64,000 nt of DNA from Atherix ibis. Its lineage: Eukaryota > Arthropoda > Insecta > Diptera > Athericidae. Shown piece by piece: positions 1 through 13,805 of the stretch. A program made the translations under genes and the position numbers. The stretch covers positions 35,063,000-35,126,999 of the forward strand of contig OY282607.1 of assembly GCA_958298945.1 (NCBI GenBank), read 5' to 3'. Each line of letters opens with the position of its first letter. Position 1 is the stretch's first letter. Below the pieces are notes generated by a model that saw only the letters and a list, made by a program, of their open reading frames with translations, searched no databases and had not been told where the DNA came from.

Positions 1-1200
1 TCAAAACTAGGAGTGTTAAGCTCAGTTAGGTGCAGGTCATGTGCGAATTATGGGAATTTATATGGTGATCGTTTGGCTGGAGAAACACACGGGCGTCCAG
101 TGCTCACAGCTATCCTTAAAATGTGTCTCACTTCTAACAGAATGGAAAATAAAATACTCAGAAATAGAGACTGGACTAATAGTTAGACATTTTTAGCGTC
201 TCAATAGCCAACTGGTAAATGTCAGCAAACCCAGAATTTATAGTATTGGGATGCTACAGAACTGAACGATATCATTTCCAGGTCCACTTTTTAATCTGAT
301 CAAAAATACTTACTTTTTACACAAAACTAAACAAAATCTTCCAGATCTAGCCTGCTAAAAATAGACCAGCTTCACAAAATTGTAATGCGTTGTGCTATAA
401 AGAGACCCTGGCTAATGCCTAAGGAAAGGTTCCTTTGGCTAATGCCCAACAAAACATGTAGGATGGCAGGTTTTCTAAAAATTACAATACGGCTGAAAAA
501 AAATCAGTCGTTTAATTTAAATTTAATACAACAACAAAAAATTAAAAAATTAATTTTTTTTAAAGAAATTTTCCTAACATTATTTATTTATTATATTGAG
601 GATATTTTTCTACGTAAAAAAAACTCTATATCCTAGATGCTAATTGAATTGGGTTTTTTGAAACATTAATCGTTGATTAATTCCAAATTTTATTTAAAGA
701 TTTTTTTTTTAAATAATATTACTATAAAAATAATTTTTCTACATAAAATTCAATTGCAATAAAAAAATATGCATACACCATTATTAAAATCACTCTTCCA
801 GAACAACATCGCCTAAGGATACCTGGATTCATCACAAAATCGAAAATATGAAAATAGGCACGAACGTTTTCAATATTCCTGATTGCTAAAGTTATTTATA
901 AAATACGCAAATAAGTAATGAAATATTCAAATAAAAACATACACAACACTCATACCCTGAGGTAACAATTGACAGAGTTTATTTCGTGGTTTATTAAAAT
1001 TAAAAATTAGAATACGCTAAAGGGTAGCGAATACAATGAAAAAAAAATGAAATGAATGCATTCTGAATGTGAATGGCATTAAGCAACTTTACAAGCTTTC
1101 TATATTATAGCATAAGAGGTAACAAAGACGACATAATTATCACAAAACCGATTAAGTGTATAATATTGGCGACGTGCGGAAATGCATTAAAATGAAACAG
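1..1200. other. AT-rich stretch without a recognisable gene
   Basis: No open frame here resembles a known protein. The first 500 bases are somewhat less AT-rich and could be old transposon debris, but I could not assign a family. A short direct echo (ggctaatgcc) occurs twice at about 410-450. The remainder is low-complexity A/T sequence. Confidence 0.5.
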
Positions 1201-1290
1201 TTCTTGACATTTGGCAGCAGCAGGAAAACTAAAACTTCCCCATTCTTCGAAATCTAGCAGCATAACCTATCCACGATCTTCGGCCTCAGG

Positions 1291-1503
1291 TTGAAACAAG
1301 TGCAAATTTCCATTTCGGATTATGTGCAAGCTATTCATTGTTGTAATGCCTCGAATAAGTATAACCGCAATCACTTCAAATTTTATGATTTAATGGAAGA
1401 GTTTTATGCCCTGAAATATGGAAACCCTAAAAGAATGATTATTCTACAAATTGTACCCCAGAATTCAAGAACAAACAGAATAATGGGTAGGGGGATGCAA
1501 TAA
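1291..1503 (+). pseudogene. Possible Myb/SANT-like (MADF-like) domain fragment
   Basis: A 70-codon open frame without a clear ATG ends in TAA. Its middle part contains HFKFYDLMEEFY, which resembles the end of Myb/SANT-like or MADF DNA-binding domains common in insect regulators and Harbinger-type transposon proteins. No full domain, partner exon or promoter is visible. It could be an orphan exon, a decayed transposon protein or chance. Base composition is richer than the flanks, which argues weakly for former coding. Confidence 0.2.
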
Positions 1504-1510
1504 TCTATGA

Positions 1511-2189
1511 TATCATACTATAATATTTCAAGCAACCAACAAAAAAATTCACGTCAATATGTATTATAAAAGATTAGTTTTAAGCTTATTCTTATTTGAT
1601 TCTCATTTATTCTTAATGGTTTATAGATTTTCAATTCAAATTTAACCCTTTTCTTAATGGTAAATATGGAAAAAAAATAATTTTTTTTATATTGTATAAG
1701 CAAAATAACAGAGAAAAAATTCATAAAAGTTTAATGATTGTTTCACTTCCTCAATACTTCTTGGATGAATGAATAAATTTATAAGCAAACAAGCTAGTTT
1801 CCTGTTCCATTAAAAGGCGTATGCTCTCCTATTTAAAAGATTTACCAAATAAAAAGCTTTCCAGGGTTATGACCATCTTAAATACAATTTTTTTTTTGTT
1901 ACTCATTTGGTATTACAACATTTAGAGAGAAAAAAATATTTACTATTTCAATTTGTTATAATCAGTTGACTAATAATAACATATATTGTATATAAGAACT
2001 GTATTATTTTTATATAAAAAATTGTTAAAAAATCATATTTTTAGTTAAAACACGAAGTTGGGAAAAATATACAAATGCCAAAACTACTACGATAGAAATC
2101 CTAATAGTAAACTAACAATATGAGGTATGGCAGAACAGTAATGAGACTGATTTTTTTCTCTATTCGACAATTTTTGTTCTTTTTAACTG
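1511..2189. other. AT-rich spacer, nothing recognised
   Basis: Mostly A/T runs and short ORFs without similarity to known proteins. No RNA gene or repeat could be recognised. Confidence 0.5.
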
Positions 2190-2790
2190 TTATATGTATA
2201 TCAGTGGAGCCGATGATTCCACTGGAAGGCTTCAACAACAATTAACATCAGCTCCTCGATTACTCTCCTTTCGATGTTAAAGACCGTACCAAGATGACGT
2301 ACTTTCAAGGGGTTTTTGATCTTGGGGAACAAAAAAAGTCACACAAAAAAGAACTGTAGTAAGAAAAAAGGGGGACTGGGGAATGAAAGAAAGTCATTCT
2401 TTCTTTTTATATAATCCAAAACTTGAGTAGAAATCTGATGGAGGATCAAACAATTAAAATTCAACTCACAGAAGGACCTCACCGGTGGAATATCCAAGTC
2501 TCTGCAATGTCCGATCTAATGCAAAGAACTATTATTCTGAGCTTTTTGAGGGAAAAAACTTTTTGACGGTTATAGAAAACTTGTTGATGGTGTGTCTTGG
2601 AGGCACAAGGGCTATCTCTCGTTCCATATTTTCACCAGTTTTCGATGTTGAAGGCCTCCCTGAACGAGGTTTGTCTTCCACTTCTTCTCGGCCCTCCAAA
2701 TATGTAAAAGTCACCAAAAAACTTGAGCCCATAGGCTGATTACAATTTTCTATAGTTAAAATTTTCATAAGGTAAAAAATAACTTATTAA
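2190..2790 (-). mobile_element. Mariner remnant, internally deleted
   Basis: On the minus strand, about 2532-2768 encodes a mariner N-terminal signature (GREEVEDKPRSGRPSTSKTG), the linker after the first helix-turn-helix of mariner transposases. About 2210-2340, also read on the minus strand, gives the C-terminal hallmark FLFPKIKNPLKVRHLG, where functional copies have DFFLFPKLK. The piece carrying the first two catalytic aspartates is missing between them, and several frames are broken. No terminal inverted repeats were identified. It is a dead, internally deleted copy. Confidence 0.75.
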
Positions 2791-2829
2791 GTAACGCAAT
2801 ACAAAAACACATCTTTACTTATCACACTC

Positions 2830-5800
2830 TATAGGGTCGCGAAATAGAAACTTGTCCTGCACGTCTAGAAGGCGCTAACGTACAAACTATGTGAGAGGAA
2901 AGTCAAATAAGAAAAAATTCTTTTAATCATAAAAACATAAAAACTTTAAAATTTCCTTTATTTTACTATACAATTTTGGACCTCTAGCTTATTAGTTCAC
3001 ATTGTAAGAAGTTCTCGTAAGCAGAACAATTTATTAAATTTGTTCACAATAATTTTTTTCAAATTCAATTTATCGTATTTTTTTTCTTTAATTTATATGC
3101 AAATAGCTTCAAGTAAAATAATTTAAATAATTATTTAATCAATAAATTCCTTAACTCATAAAATAGACTTAAAACAATTAACAACAAAATTTCTATAAAT
3201 CAAACTAAAATTCAACGTTGAATAAGAAAAATATGGATAAATTTTGAAAAAATAATTATACACAATTGCACATTGTTTATATATATAAAATTTAATAATA
3301 ATAATAAAACAATTTAAGAAATATTATTCATTAACGTACAAATTTCTAATCCATCCTAAATATTTACATCAATATTTTGTCTTTTGTACAAATAAGGAAT
3401 ATTAATTATTGATATATACATTCATACACATATGTGTAATGAATTAGTTGAAATTAGTTTTATTACTTAAACGTACAGCTTTTTGTACATTGAAATTACT
3501 TTGAAAGGAAACACCCGAAACCAAGTATTTAGATTAAACCAAAATTTACCTTGAAAGTGTATTTACATAGGAAATTGGTTGTCACACAAACTTAATTGAA
3601 TTCGTCAAGAATTTGAAGTTTTATTCAATCTAAACTGTTAGGGATTATAAAATTTTACGTGTGAAGATTTCCTGTCAAACCAAAACTTGTCAAATAATTT
3701 AAGGACCTTTTCAATACTATTCTGGTAATGGCAGATTTCAAATCGATTTAGTAGTTTTATAGTAAATATCAAGATTTTTTAATTAAGAATAGTTTTCTCA
3801 AATAATTTTATTTGAAATTAAGTATTTAGCCGATTTAAAAAATTTCATATTAGATGATTTTTTCCTAAATCTTTAAGAAAAATTTTAGGGTTACTGAAAA
3901 ATTTTATTTAAAAAGATCACCACTCAAATGGAAATTGAATATAAAGTAATTTTTTTTACCTATAAAATCAATATTTCAATTATAAAACTATTTGTAAAAT
4001 TATTGATGACTAATTAAATTACTTTTGAATTTAATTTAATATTTATAACTTTATAATACGTTTGCGTAATTTTTATTTAACAATTTTTCTACAATAAAAC
4101 ATTGTATTTATTCAATAGAATATGCCACAAAGTTATTTACAAGGCTTTTTAAAAAGGGTAAATAAAATTTACCTACTCATATACAGAAATTTGTTTACAT
4201 TACTCATAATTTATTTAGTCAATATAATTTTATAATTTTTTTTTTAAATTAAATAAAAAAGAAGAAAATATAAGGTTTGCATTTAATACACGTATATTAC
4301 CGATATGAGTAAAATATTTACTGCAAAAAAATTATCGCAATTATATTTTAATCCTTATTTAATTATATTTAAGTAAATAATATGAAAATAAAAATTTCCA
4401 TATAAAAATATGCAAACTCGAATTTTAATTAAAAAAATTATATCGTAATAAAAACAAATAGGAATACTTCAAAAGTGTTAATAAAATATTACCAATTAAG
4501 TATATTTTCAGTTTTATTAAAATTATATGCTACAATTATTATTGAGTACAGATTAATTTTTCAACAAAACAATAATTTCAATTCATTTTATAAATTATTC
4601 AAATAAAATGAATATGAATTATTTATAAATGGTAGGCTTAATTAAATTGTTTAGGGGTTCAATATCGAATCATTAAAATTGTAAAATAGTCTCTATGAAT
4701 AGCAACAGAAAAATAAAAATATAGAATCTTCCTTTTTCCAACTAGTACAGATATACTTATAATAAAAAAATATATACGATAGATAGAATAACAATTGTTA
4801 TAGTCGTATCAGCATCATTTTGTATAGGTATCAGTATAATTTTATTGGTGAACTTCTATAGTAAGTAAATAGTTAATGTTGATGGAGTTGTTTACTTCTA
4901 GTTTCCTACTGTGAGAAAATTCTATCAATTTCCAATTGTTTTTTTTTCCATCCGACTTTCAATCTATTAAATTTCATCAATACACTTTTAGAAATGTAAC
5001 TACCAAACAGAATAATTTGTTCATGCTGAAGTACCTTCGTTTATAGAAAATTTCTCTAACGAGAATAAGAAAACTAAAATTTTCTGAAGATACGAATTGT
5101 AAGAAAATAAAATCGAACGTGAATCCCAACGGCAAAATTAATACTAAGTTTTTTAAGCTAAATGTTCAAATAAAGTTGAACAATTGAATCAATTTTATGT
5201 TACTCTTTCCAACCATTAACTACCCTTTTAGCCTTTGCTTTTCTACATCTCTACGTATCAAACAATCTATACAATAATAAGAGAATAGATCTTGTTTGAA
5301 TCGAAAACTTGAAAAAGCTAACTTTATTGAATTTGACTTATGTTGACATTGGGTGAACCTACGATTTTCTTCGAATATACTTTACTTCTTCCGCCGATTA
5401 AAGTGTTGTTGTTTTTTTACCTACGTTCCAATAAAAAAATCTTTTTCCCGCCAACTTTCTAATGGCAATAAATATCTTCTAAATAGGCGAATTTTATTTG
5501 TGTAAGTACAGCGAAAAATGTGCATACACACATATTATCAATATCAAACTATACGAACAGTTACCTAAATTTCAAATAAATAAAAAATCCTCACAAGCAC
5601 ACTAATACTGATATACAAATTCACACATGCATAAGTGTATAAATACGCATTAATACATCTATACAAAACTATATACAAACATATATAAATATTATCAGAC
5701 TAAGATGATCCAAAATTTAATGAAATTCTACTTCAGTGTCGTATTTTATTAAAAATTTGCTAAAGTCAATCCTCTATCCGCTCTTTTCGTATCCTTCAAT

Positions 5801-8400
5801 ACCGGTTAAAACCTGATGTTATGGTTGGAGTGGGTGTTTATTTTTTATTTTCCTCTCAATTGTTTTGTGATGATTTTCAATTCAACCGGAATTTCCAACA
5901 CATCCTTTTCTGTCTCCCATTTTATATTTCATTCGTTATCATTGAGCTTATCCCTCTTTTGATTTGCTTCCCCTTAGATAACTGATTCTGCCCCAATCAT
6001 TCAACATAAGTTTCAATTCTACTATCCAGATTTTATTTCACCACCTTTTTTCTTTTTACACACCCCCAAAAACTTTTGAGTCTTTCTTTGTTTTTCTAGT
6101 TTTTACTCTTTCCAATATGATCCTTATTTATACGGATATGTATATGTGTATACACGGTCACACATAGTCTTATAGGGGGCCATTCTAAGGGTGAAGTGCA
6201 CAAAATATGTGCATTCGTTTTCAATGTTGAATATAAAGTCAAGTTTTTTCCCCTGTAAAAAAACGGAATAAAAGTGACAACAATAAAATTTCGGATAAGA
6301 CAAGGTACGAAAATAAAGAATAAAAATAAAAAAAATAACACCGTAAAAACTAAATTATCAGCAACAACGCAACCATACTTTCGGGATGATGAAAAGGTAC
6401 GAGTAGTATAAAAAGTAGTACAGTGTGTGCAGCATCGAACTGTGACACCACCACTTTCGAAAAGGAGTGTTACATGGCGACTGGCGGATTCCGGATGCTA
6501 AATACCGAATCGTGGTAGTTGATGTGTCTAGTGGGTGATTCTCTAGCCGGAGGGGTAGTTTGTATTTTCTGTTGGAGCACCAATGTAAAAACATTTGGAT
6601 AAATTTTTCCCTCTGACAAAATAATTAATTTTATTCCAGTTAAATGTTTACCCAATCTTTTATATTAAAATATCAACCTGAATTTGAAGAGATTGAGAAA
6701 AGGCTCGCGTAGATATACACACATATATACTACGTGTTTTGTGTATGAAAGGTATTGTATATTCGTTTAATGAAAGAATATAAATCTATAGAATGCTTAG
6801 AATTATATGTTTGTACGTTTCTATCTATATATATATATTGTAACAAAGATATAAAGGACAATGAATAAGGTGTTACTGGTAGAGCTGCAGTCTATCTACT
6901 ATTCGATAAGATAGTGTTAAGTAGTCACGACTTAAGTACACACATACTTGTACTAACTAAAATTAATACTGTACGAGCAGCATCCATGACCCTTTGACTA
7001 TGGCCTGTTTAATATTCAAAGCAAATTTTTCTCTACTTGTTTTAATTGCTTGAGGTGGGGTGGAGAACCGATGGGGTTGTTGATAATCAAAAGGGAGCCT
7101 TATAATGGTGAATAATATATTGTATTAAAAGAGAAGATAATGCGGGCTATAAAATGCTCACGAATAATGAAATCTATGCAATCGAAAGAGAGCTGTTGTG
7201 TGCAAAAATCCTCAAGATAATACAAATACTCCTATACCTACCTACCTGTGAATATAGAATACATACGCCTTTTGAAAATTTTTATTTCTCTCTGACAAAT
7301 TCACTTTATTTATATATAATTGTATTGCCTATTATAATTTGCGATGAAGCATTTTTTATTAAAAAAAAAAAACTATGCCATGTATTATGCAGAAAAGTAT
7401 ATTATAAAAAAAAGAGATAATAATAACTAATAATACTAATTTAAAACTAAATAGTTAACTCAGTTTAAAATAGAAAAAAAAAAAATTTCAAAAAATATAC
7501 CCCAATGGAAATGGTGAATATACGGGCAAAAAAGCAAAGATTATGAAATTTGAGTGTATGTCCATATATTAAAATGGCTAACTTTCCTATGAAATGGGAA
7601 ATTCTAAATAATAAAATCTCATCCATGTTGATGACAATACTTGTAATAATATCATTTAATTGTGCATACCTTATACTTTTCTACTAACCATATAACAAAT
7701 AATAGAAATATGATAACAAATAATGAAAAATTTGAAAAAGCTTTAATTGCCATAATTAAGTAAAATATTTCCCACAATTATAAATACTTGATAAAAGGAC
7801 ATATACAAGAGATGATGAAATGCTCTACAATAAAAATGACAATTATTCAGATAATGACATGAATAATAGATGCAATAGACAACAAGGACATCATCACTAT
7901 TGTGTTGATGGGAAAGAGTACTTGGAAAAATTATACAAGAATTTGAAGATGAAATGAACATCATCCACCTGCCCATTTATATAATCATTATTTCATTCTC
8001 GGCACAATAAACTCAATTCTATGGTATTCCATAGAATTCATGCAATGTTGGTGAGTAGATGTTTATATGAACATTTATAAAATTCTTAAAAAGAAACTCT
8101 ATTTTATGATGGACAATTACCCATAAAAGTACTTTTAATTGTTTCCTGAAACAGTCACAATTTAGTTAAAAGAATCCGTGAATATTTCATACCGATCAGT
8201 AATAATTATATTTTCTTCATAAAAGTCTCACCGATTTTCAGCAAAATTTGGGGTTTCTCAGCCATATATTTTTTTTAATCACTTTAATTATAATCAAGGA
8301 TCCTTTAACTAATCAGACATTATTGACATCTACGAGTATGTAAATATTTTTTTTAAACTCATACGGGATTATTTTTATTATTATTCTTTATATGGAAGGT
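2830..8400. other. Long gene-free AT-rich region
   Basis: No coding exon, RNA gene or transposon could be recognised. It is dominated by A/T tracts and short TA microsatellites such as 6824-6838. A more complex, GC-richer patch lies at about 6390-6600. Another at about 7795-7965 has an open plus-strand frame of about 55 codons, but neither resembles a known protein. They could be untranslated exons, regulatory DNA or old repeats. Confidence 0.45.
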
Positions 8401-8970
8401 GTTTGAAGCAAAATCCAAAGCGCATTTTGCAGCGCCACAACTTTGAGGCCATTTGGGGACATAATGTTGCGTGTTAGTTGGCATTGTCAGCTTCCCTAAT
8501 GAAACTTGTCGAACATAAGTTGGAGGGAGCAATTAGGACGTTCTTAAATTTAAAGGAGCATTAAGATACAAAAAGTTCAAAAAGAAATTCAGTATTACGA
8601 TGTTCATTGATGATTTGAGAAATGATACGAAGGACGTGGTTGGATAAGTGCGGTATGACCAATGAGAATTCTAAGAAGTTATTTAGACCAAAATTTCGGA
8701 ATTGTTGTTGAGTAGATTGACTCTACGATGTTTGGACAGCTCGCTCATTGCCGCTAATATCAGTATAACCTGGAATCAAATGTAACTCAAAGTTTTGGTT
8801 GTTCAGTAGCTATTACAGAATGCAATCAATAGCCCGGTCATCTGAAGACTAGCGAATAGCTTCCAAGGCTGCAAGAGTACTGGTAACAACTGATATACTG
8901 CGAGATTTTTGGGGATAGATTGCAGTTTAACCCTGTTTGGGGCAGTAACTCTTTATGGGCAGATACGATA
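8400..8970 (-). mobile_element. Non-LTR retrotransposon fragment, RNase H region
   Basis: Read on the minus strand, about 8740-8800 encodes LIPGYTDISGNER. This matches the conserved W-V-P-G-H-x-x-I-x-G-N-E-x-A-D motif of the RNase H domain in I/R1/jockey-type LINEs. About 60 codons upstream the frame reads LAALEAIR followed by SSDDRAIDCIL, in the place expected for the preceding helix and S-D-S-Q strand. Stops and frameshifts break the frame, and the ends are not definable. It is an old fragment. Confidence 0.45.
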
Positions 8971-9140
8971 ATAAGCCGTATTACCTAAGTGCAGGTAAAT
9001 AAGCAGCCCACATAATATACGTTGTTAGCAATAGTATATGACGTGCTGTAGATCTATAAGCATAGTCAGAGTCGCCCTACCCGATCCGTAGGCATGTTGT
9101 TGGGAAAGAGCTGCTTCATAAGAATTCGGTTAAGTCTGTA

Positions 9141-9780
9141 AGCCAGTATGGTTCGGCCATTTTGAATGTTCAGTTAATTTTTGACAGCTGCTTTGCTTGC
9201 ATGTGTTTTGGCGCGTCTTCGATTTTTGCCTATTTTTGACCAAAAACAGCATCGTATTAACATTGCTAAGGAGCTGTTGGACTCTGTCCGCGGCGACCCA
9301 ATGGTTCAAAGAATCTGTTTCGGGGGAGGGGGGGTAGATCTGGGGAATACGGTGGTTGCGGCATTATTAGTGTGTTGTTTTTGGCCAAAAATTCGCTCAC
9401 AAGCAACGATACGTAAGCAGGGGTGTTATCATGGTGCAAAAGCCAATTTTTGTTCTTCCACAAATTCGGGCGTTTCTGGCGGATGGCTTCTCGCAACTTG
9501 CGCATAACTTGCAGGTAATATTCCTTATTGACCGTTCTACGCTGTGGCAAGTAGCATCACGCCCCTGCAACCGAAGAAAACTGTAAGCAAAACCTTCACA
9601 TTCGACCGAACTTGGCGCGCTCGTGCGGCAGCTTCCATTGGGGTGATTGAGCTTTGGTTTCCACGTCATAACCACAAACACATAATTAATCACCAGTTAT
9701 GTCCCTGTGGAGCAAATTTGGGTCGTCGCGGACAGAGTCTAACAGCTCCTTAGCAATGTTAATGCGATACTGTTTAAACT
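9141..9780. mobile_element. Rearranged mariner with head-to-head arms
   Basis: 9141-9235 in plus orientation matches the 5' region of the mariner at 40458-41523 (compare 41320-41400 on the other strand). 9236-9300 continues in plus orientation with the FDQKQHRINIAKELLDSVR region. From about 9310 to 9775 the sequence runs in the opposite orientation. It starts again at the same FDQ-region and continues through LLHHDNTPAY and MPQPPYSPDLPP. About 60 bp are therefore present as inverted arms (9241-9299 and about 9720-9775). The N-terminal DNA-binding region and the C-terminus are missing and frames are broken. It is a dead DD34D-type mariner. Confidence 0.8.
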
Positions 9781-10560
9781 TGCAATTAATTTTTTTCGAA
9801 AATTAAGTTGAACATCATTTATTGATATAACATATTTAATATTTATTGTTACTTAAAAATATATAAACTTTTAAATAGTGAATTAATTAATTACTAAAAT
9901 TTTGTATCCAACCAAAACGACACGATTTTTAATTACTAAAATTTGGCCATAATTTTTTTAGTAAATTCTAGCAACATATTCTAAGTGTAAAGTTTTCAAA
10001 AATAATTTTTTTATTTTGGAAAATAAAATAAAATCTTTCTAATCGTTAAACGTGTTTTTTTAATTTTCTTTGAAAATATATTCAATTTCACCAAATATCA
10101 TTTTTTTGTTTGTTTACACCAAATATCATTTTATCAATAATTTCACAATTTATTAAATTTGTTTAATAGATTTAACCAATAAATTAATAAATATGAGTTA
10201 CTTTATATAAAATTAAAAATAAATATTATTTCGCTTTAATATATTAATTAAATTTAATAATAAAATGCATATAACTTCTTTGTAAGAACTCAATAGAACT
10301 TTTCACAAGTTATTAAAGCATATTTTTGTATTTTCTAATAGTAAATTTATTTGAAAATATAATAAAAATCAAATTAAAAATATTCTATGAATGTAATAAA
10401 TCAATTTATATATGCGAGATTTTTTATGTAATAGTTTTTTGAAAGTTTCCTCTAACAATTCATGGCAAGATTTCTTATGAACTTACATTATAATTCTAAC
10501 CAATGCATCAATATTATCTGAATTATTTAAATAAAAATTTTAAAGATAGTATATTTCACA
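9781..10560. other. AT-rich spacer downstream of the first secreted-protein gene
   Basis: Extremely AT-rich, with no recognisable gene or repeat. A short duplicated phrase (caccaaatatcattttat) occurs twice near 10090-10135. Confidence 0.5.
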
Positions 10561-10987
10561 TTAATAATGATAATTAATATTGTGTAACCCATTAAGACGT
10601 CCTTCATCACGAACAGCTTGTTGTGCACGTCGTTCATCTTGTTTACCATCGATTCCAACTCCGATGCGTTCTATAAATTTTTCTGCCCTGTAGCCATGTA
10701 ACTGCAAGCAATTATATTGGTTTTAAAAATCATTTATTTTTCATTTTAAATTTTATTTTCAAATTTTTTAAACGATAAATGCTTTTAAAAACATTTACTT
10801 CATAAAATAATGGCCGACGCTTTTCACTTATTTCTGGATCAAATTCCCATTTTGTTGATTTATGAAGTAATGGTGCACCTGCTACGTTATTTTGTAGAAG
10901 ATCCTTTATAAATCCAAATGGATTTGCTGCATTAACATTCAAGTATGGCCATACGAAAATACATACTAACTGTAAATAAAAGAACAT
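10561..10987 (-). CDS. Small secreted protein, paralogue A (two exons)
   Basis: Exons are 10987-10799 and 10701-10561 on the minus strand, joined by a 97-bp GT-AG intron in phase 0. They give a 109-residue protein. Residues 1-20 form a good signal peptide ending in NVNA, followed by a short, charged mature part. The mature part contains KWEFDPEISEKRRPLFYE, then HGYRAEKFIERIGVG just after the intron. The first part aligns with EFDPNFGEAWKPHF of the gene at 18110, so the two look like diverged paralogues. I do not recognise a function. The start ATG is chosen because it gives the signal peptide. A further upstream exon is possible, since a usable acceptor (tttatttacag) lies just after this ATG and the neighbouring paralogues have an intron in the signal peptide. 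Confidence 0.65.
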
Positions 10988-13780
10988 AATTTTATTAAAT
11001 ATATTTTTTAAATAAAGTTTCGAATTTTTAAAGCAAAACGTTTTGAAAAGTTGATAAATGGTGTAAAAATATTTAAAAATTGTCTGAATTTTGTTTAAGT
11101 ACGCATATGTTGAGATACAATTTTTAAAATTTTTATTTTGAGGAATCACTTTTATAACACTCATTCATACGAGTTGATAATAATTTATCAATAAATTAAT
11201 AAAAATGCCTGCTCCTATAGATATTTTAATTTTTGTATTTTCAATACTTTGTTATAGTGAAATTTTTACTAGTGGTCACAAGAATATTAAAATTCCCAAT
11301 TATTTTATACACTATAATACGAATATTAAGTATTATAATCACTGTAATAAAATATTTTTTTCAATTAAAATTCATTAAACTATTCATCATGTGAAAAAAT
11401 AAAATAAAATTGCTTACAAATTTCGCGGTCACCTAAATATAATCTTTCAAGCAAAAATTAGAATTTATTAGTAAAATTTTATACCTTTTATATTATATTA
11501 AATTATATTTTATATTTAGACAAGAAAGATTTCTTGAGTTTATCTGAAAATGTTTCATTATCAAAACTTGTATATAATCAAATTCTTTCCATTTTAATTA
11601 AATTAACGAACATTTATAATTTGATTGGAATTATAAAATGATTATTAAAAAAACTTAGTAAATTAAACTAATAGAGTTTAAGTAAAAATTTCAAATATTT
11701 TTTTAAATAGAGCTAAAAAATTGTGTGTAGAAAAGTAAATATTTGAAAAAACAACAAAAAACGATATTCACTTTATATGTTAGTACCTCATAAAATTATT
11801 TTATTTTCTGCAATACGAAACTCTTTATTTCCATAAAACATATTGCATAACTTTCTACCTTGTTTATTATGAATAATAGCAGATTAAAAAGCATTGAAGT
11901 AAAAACACATACTCATATAAGAGTTAAACCATTAAATAATCTTAACAATTTACATTTAAGTGGTAATTTTCAATACACAAAAAACTAACCAATTTTATTG
12001 TTATTTTGATTTTTCATATTAATGAAAGAAAAATTTTCATGATCAACTTTAATTTATTTTATTAACAATACACATAAAATACACTCATAAAAAACAATGC
12101 TGCCTTTATTTATATGAAATAAATTGAATGTCAACCTAATTATTTTGTAAAAGTAGTTAAAAAATTTATTTTCTATCACCACCGACAATACCACTAAGAC
12201 TTTTTCTTATCTGATCTTAAATAATTTTTGTTTGTTTTCTCAATATTATCAAGCAAAATTACAGTAAAATGAATCGGAAATTGAATAAATCATTACCACA
12301 AATATTATTGACTTTGAATAAATCATCATCGAATATTATACTCCAAATATGGTAAACTGGTGAAAGATATTTTCAATTAAGAAATCAGCTATAAACGAAC
12401 ATAAATGAATTGATCAATAGTGTGCCGTACTCGGACAAGTTGGATTTTGTACTAAATCCACCCAACAACGAAACCACTTGTGTATTCTTGTATTTTGCTA
12501 TATCTGAACATGAAAAGTAACAGTTTGGACATATCTGAATCACAAGAAATCTGCAGACCGTTAAGTATCTAAAGTGCCAACTTTCCTTGAATAAATGAAT
12601 ATTATTTTACTAACCCAAATTCGTGTGCATTTCTTATTAGTTTTATGAAATTTTATCAAACTAAATGGGAAAGGAATGAACTTATTTTTTTATTACTATT
12701 TAGATCATTTTTTTTTTAAATTTACTAACCTGTAAAGTTTAATACGCCACAATAACTGTGACCGCTTAGATACTAAGAGTATTGCAGCTATTTAACTTAG
12801 CAGAATCGAACTCGGGAACTTGTATTTGAGTCTAGCGTCAAAAGATATTTCTGATATTTAATCTTAATAGTATACATTATGAATCAAATTTCTGCTTTTA
12901 ATAATACTTATTAGGCGAGCTCTTGTTTGGAAAAATTTTGGGGGTTGAAGAAAAACTCCCAGCTATCTAAGGCAATTAAAAAATCTAAATTTTTTTAATT
13001 TTTAATATTTATTAGAGAGCTAACAAAATAGAATTTTATTATTAGAGTAAGTTTTTAACAGAAAATTTTAAAATCAAACAATCCAAAACCATGTTTAGTT
13101 CAGCTAGAGTGTATTGTCTAAGAGTTTTTTTTTTCATAATAATAGTGGCCCTTGCTTGGAAGGTTACTTGTATCAGAACTAATTGAATTATTTTCTCCAC
13201 GCCAATTTAAACGATTAATGTATGCCAATTTATAAAAATAAATTCTTTCTTAAAAAATAATGTAATAGCAGTCAAAAAAATTACTAAATTATGTTTTCTG
13301 ATAAACACAAAAAGTAACCAAAAATATAATTGTAATATTACCTATTAAATATAATTAAAACATAAAAGTAATAATACATAAAAGTAATAATAAATATATT
13401 AAATTTAAATAATTATTAAATACTAAAACAATAATTATTGATGTTTATTCCAATACTTTAAGAAAAAGCTGTTAAACAGAATATTTTCAAATTAATAAAT
13501 GTGCACAAAATTTTTATCCACCACTGTATCAGTATTTCTTATTGTAAATTTTATGAAAAAAAACGACATGTGCTCATACCTGTGTGCAAAGAAAATATGT
13601 GTACCTGAAAATATTTAGAGAAGATACATAATAATTAAGAATATTGACAACATTTAACACCAAGTATGAGTTAAAAAATGGTTTTTTTTTTTACTTGAAT
13701 ATTTCTTGAAGAAGTTGTTGACGTGGTTTTTCACATGCCTTGATATTTTAGATTGAATTGGTTGGTGAAACTCAGATGGT
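10988..13780. other. AT-rich intergenic region
   Basis: No coding exon could be assigned. It lies upstream of both the minus-strand gene ending at 10987 and the plus-strand gene starting at 14063, so regulatory DNA for both is expected here. I could not identify specific elements. It might also hold an unrecognised first exon of the minus-strand gene. Confidence 0.45.
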
Positions 13781-13797
13781 CGATGGAGCCAGCGGCC

Positions 13798-13805
13798 TAT
13801 AAAAA
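13798..13805 (+). promoter_or_regulatory. Probable TATA box for the secreted-protein gene at 14063
   Basis: TATAAAAA sits in a locally GC-richer block (about 13720-13900). It is followed by actttcactt and by an Inr-like TCAGTT at about 13849. The spacing to that Inr (about 50 bp) is longer than usual, so the start site may lie nearer 13830. The first ATG of the downstream gene is at 14063, leaving a 5' leader of about 210-230 bases. Confidence 0.45.

Noticed and set aside
385..636. 83-codon ATG frame
   Set aside because: A/T-driven composition, Lys/Ile/Phe-rich, no resemblance to proteins and no splice or promoter context.
6358..6655. Two overlapping minus-strand frames
   Set aside because: Frames overlap each other and match no known protein. 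Only the unusual composition of the patch was noted.
7743..7976. Small frames on both strands in a more complex patch
   Set aside because: No family resemblance. The plus-strand frame has no ATG in a good place and no clear splice sites.
9181..9753. Plus-strand frames in the rearranged mariner
   Set aside because: Chimeric readings across inverted segments. Only the mariner motifs in the proper orientation were used.
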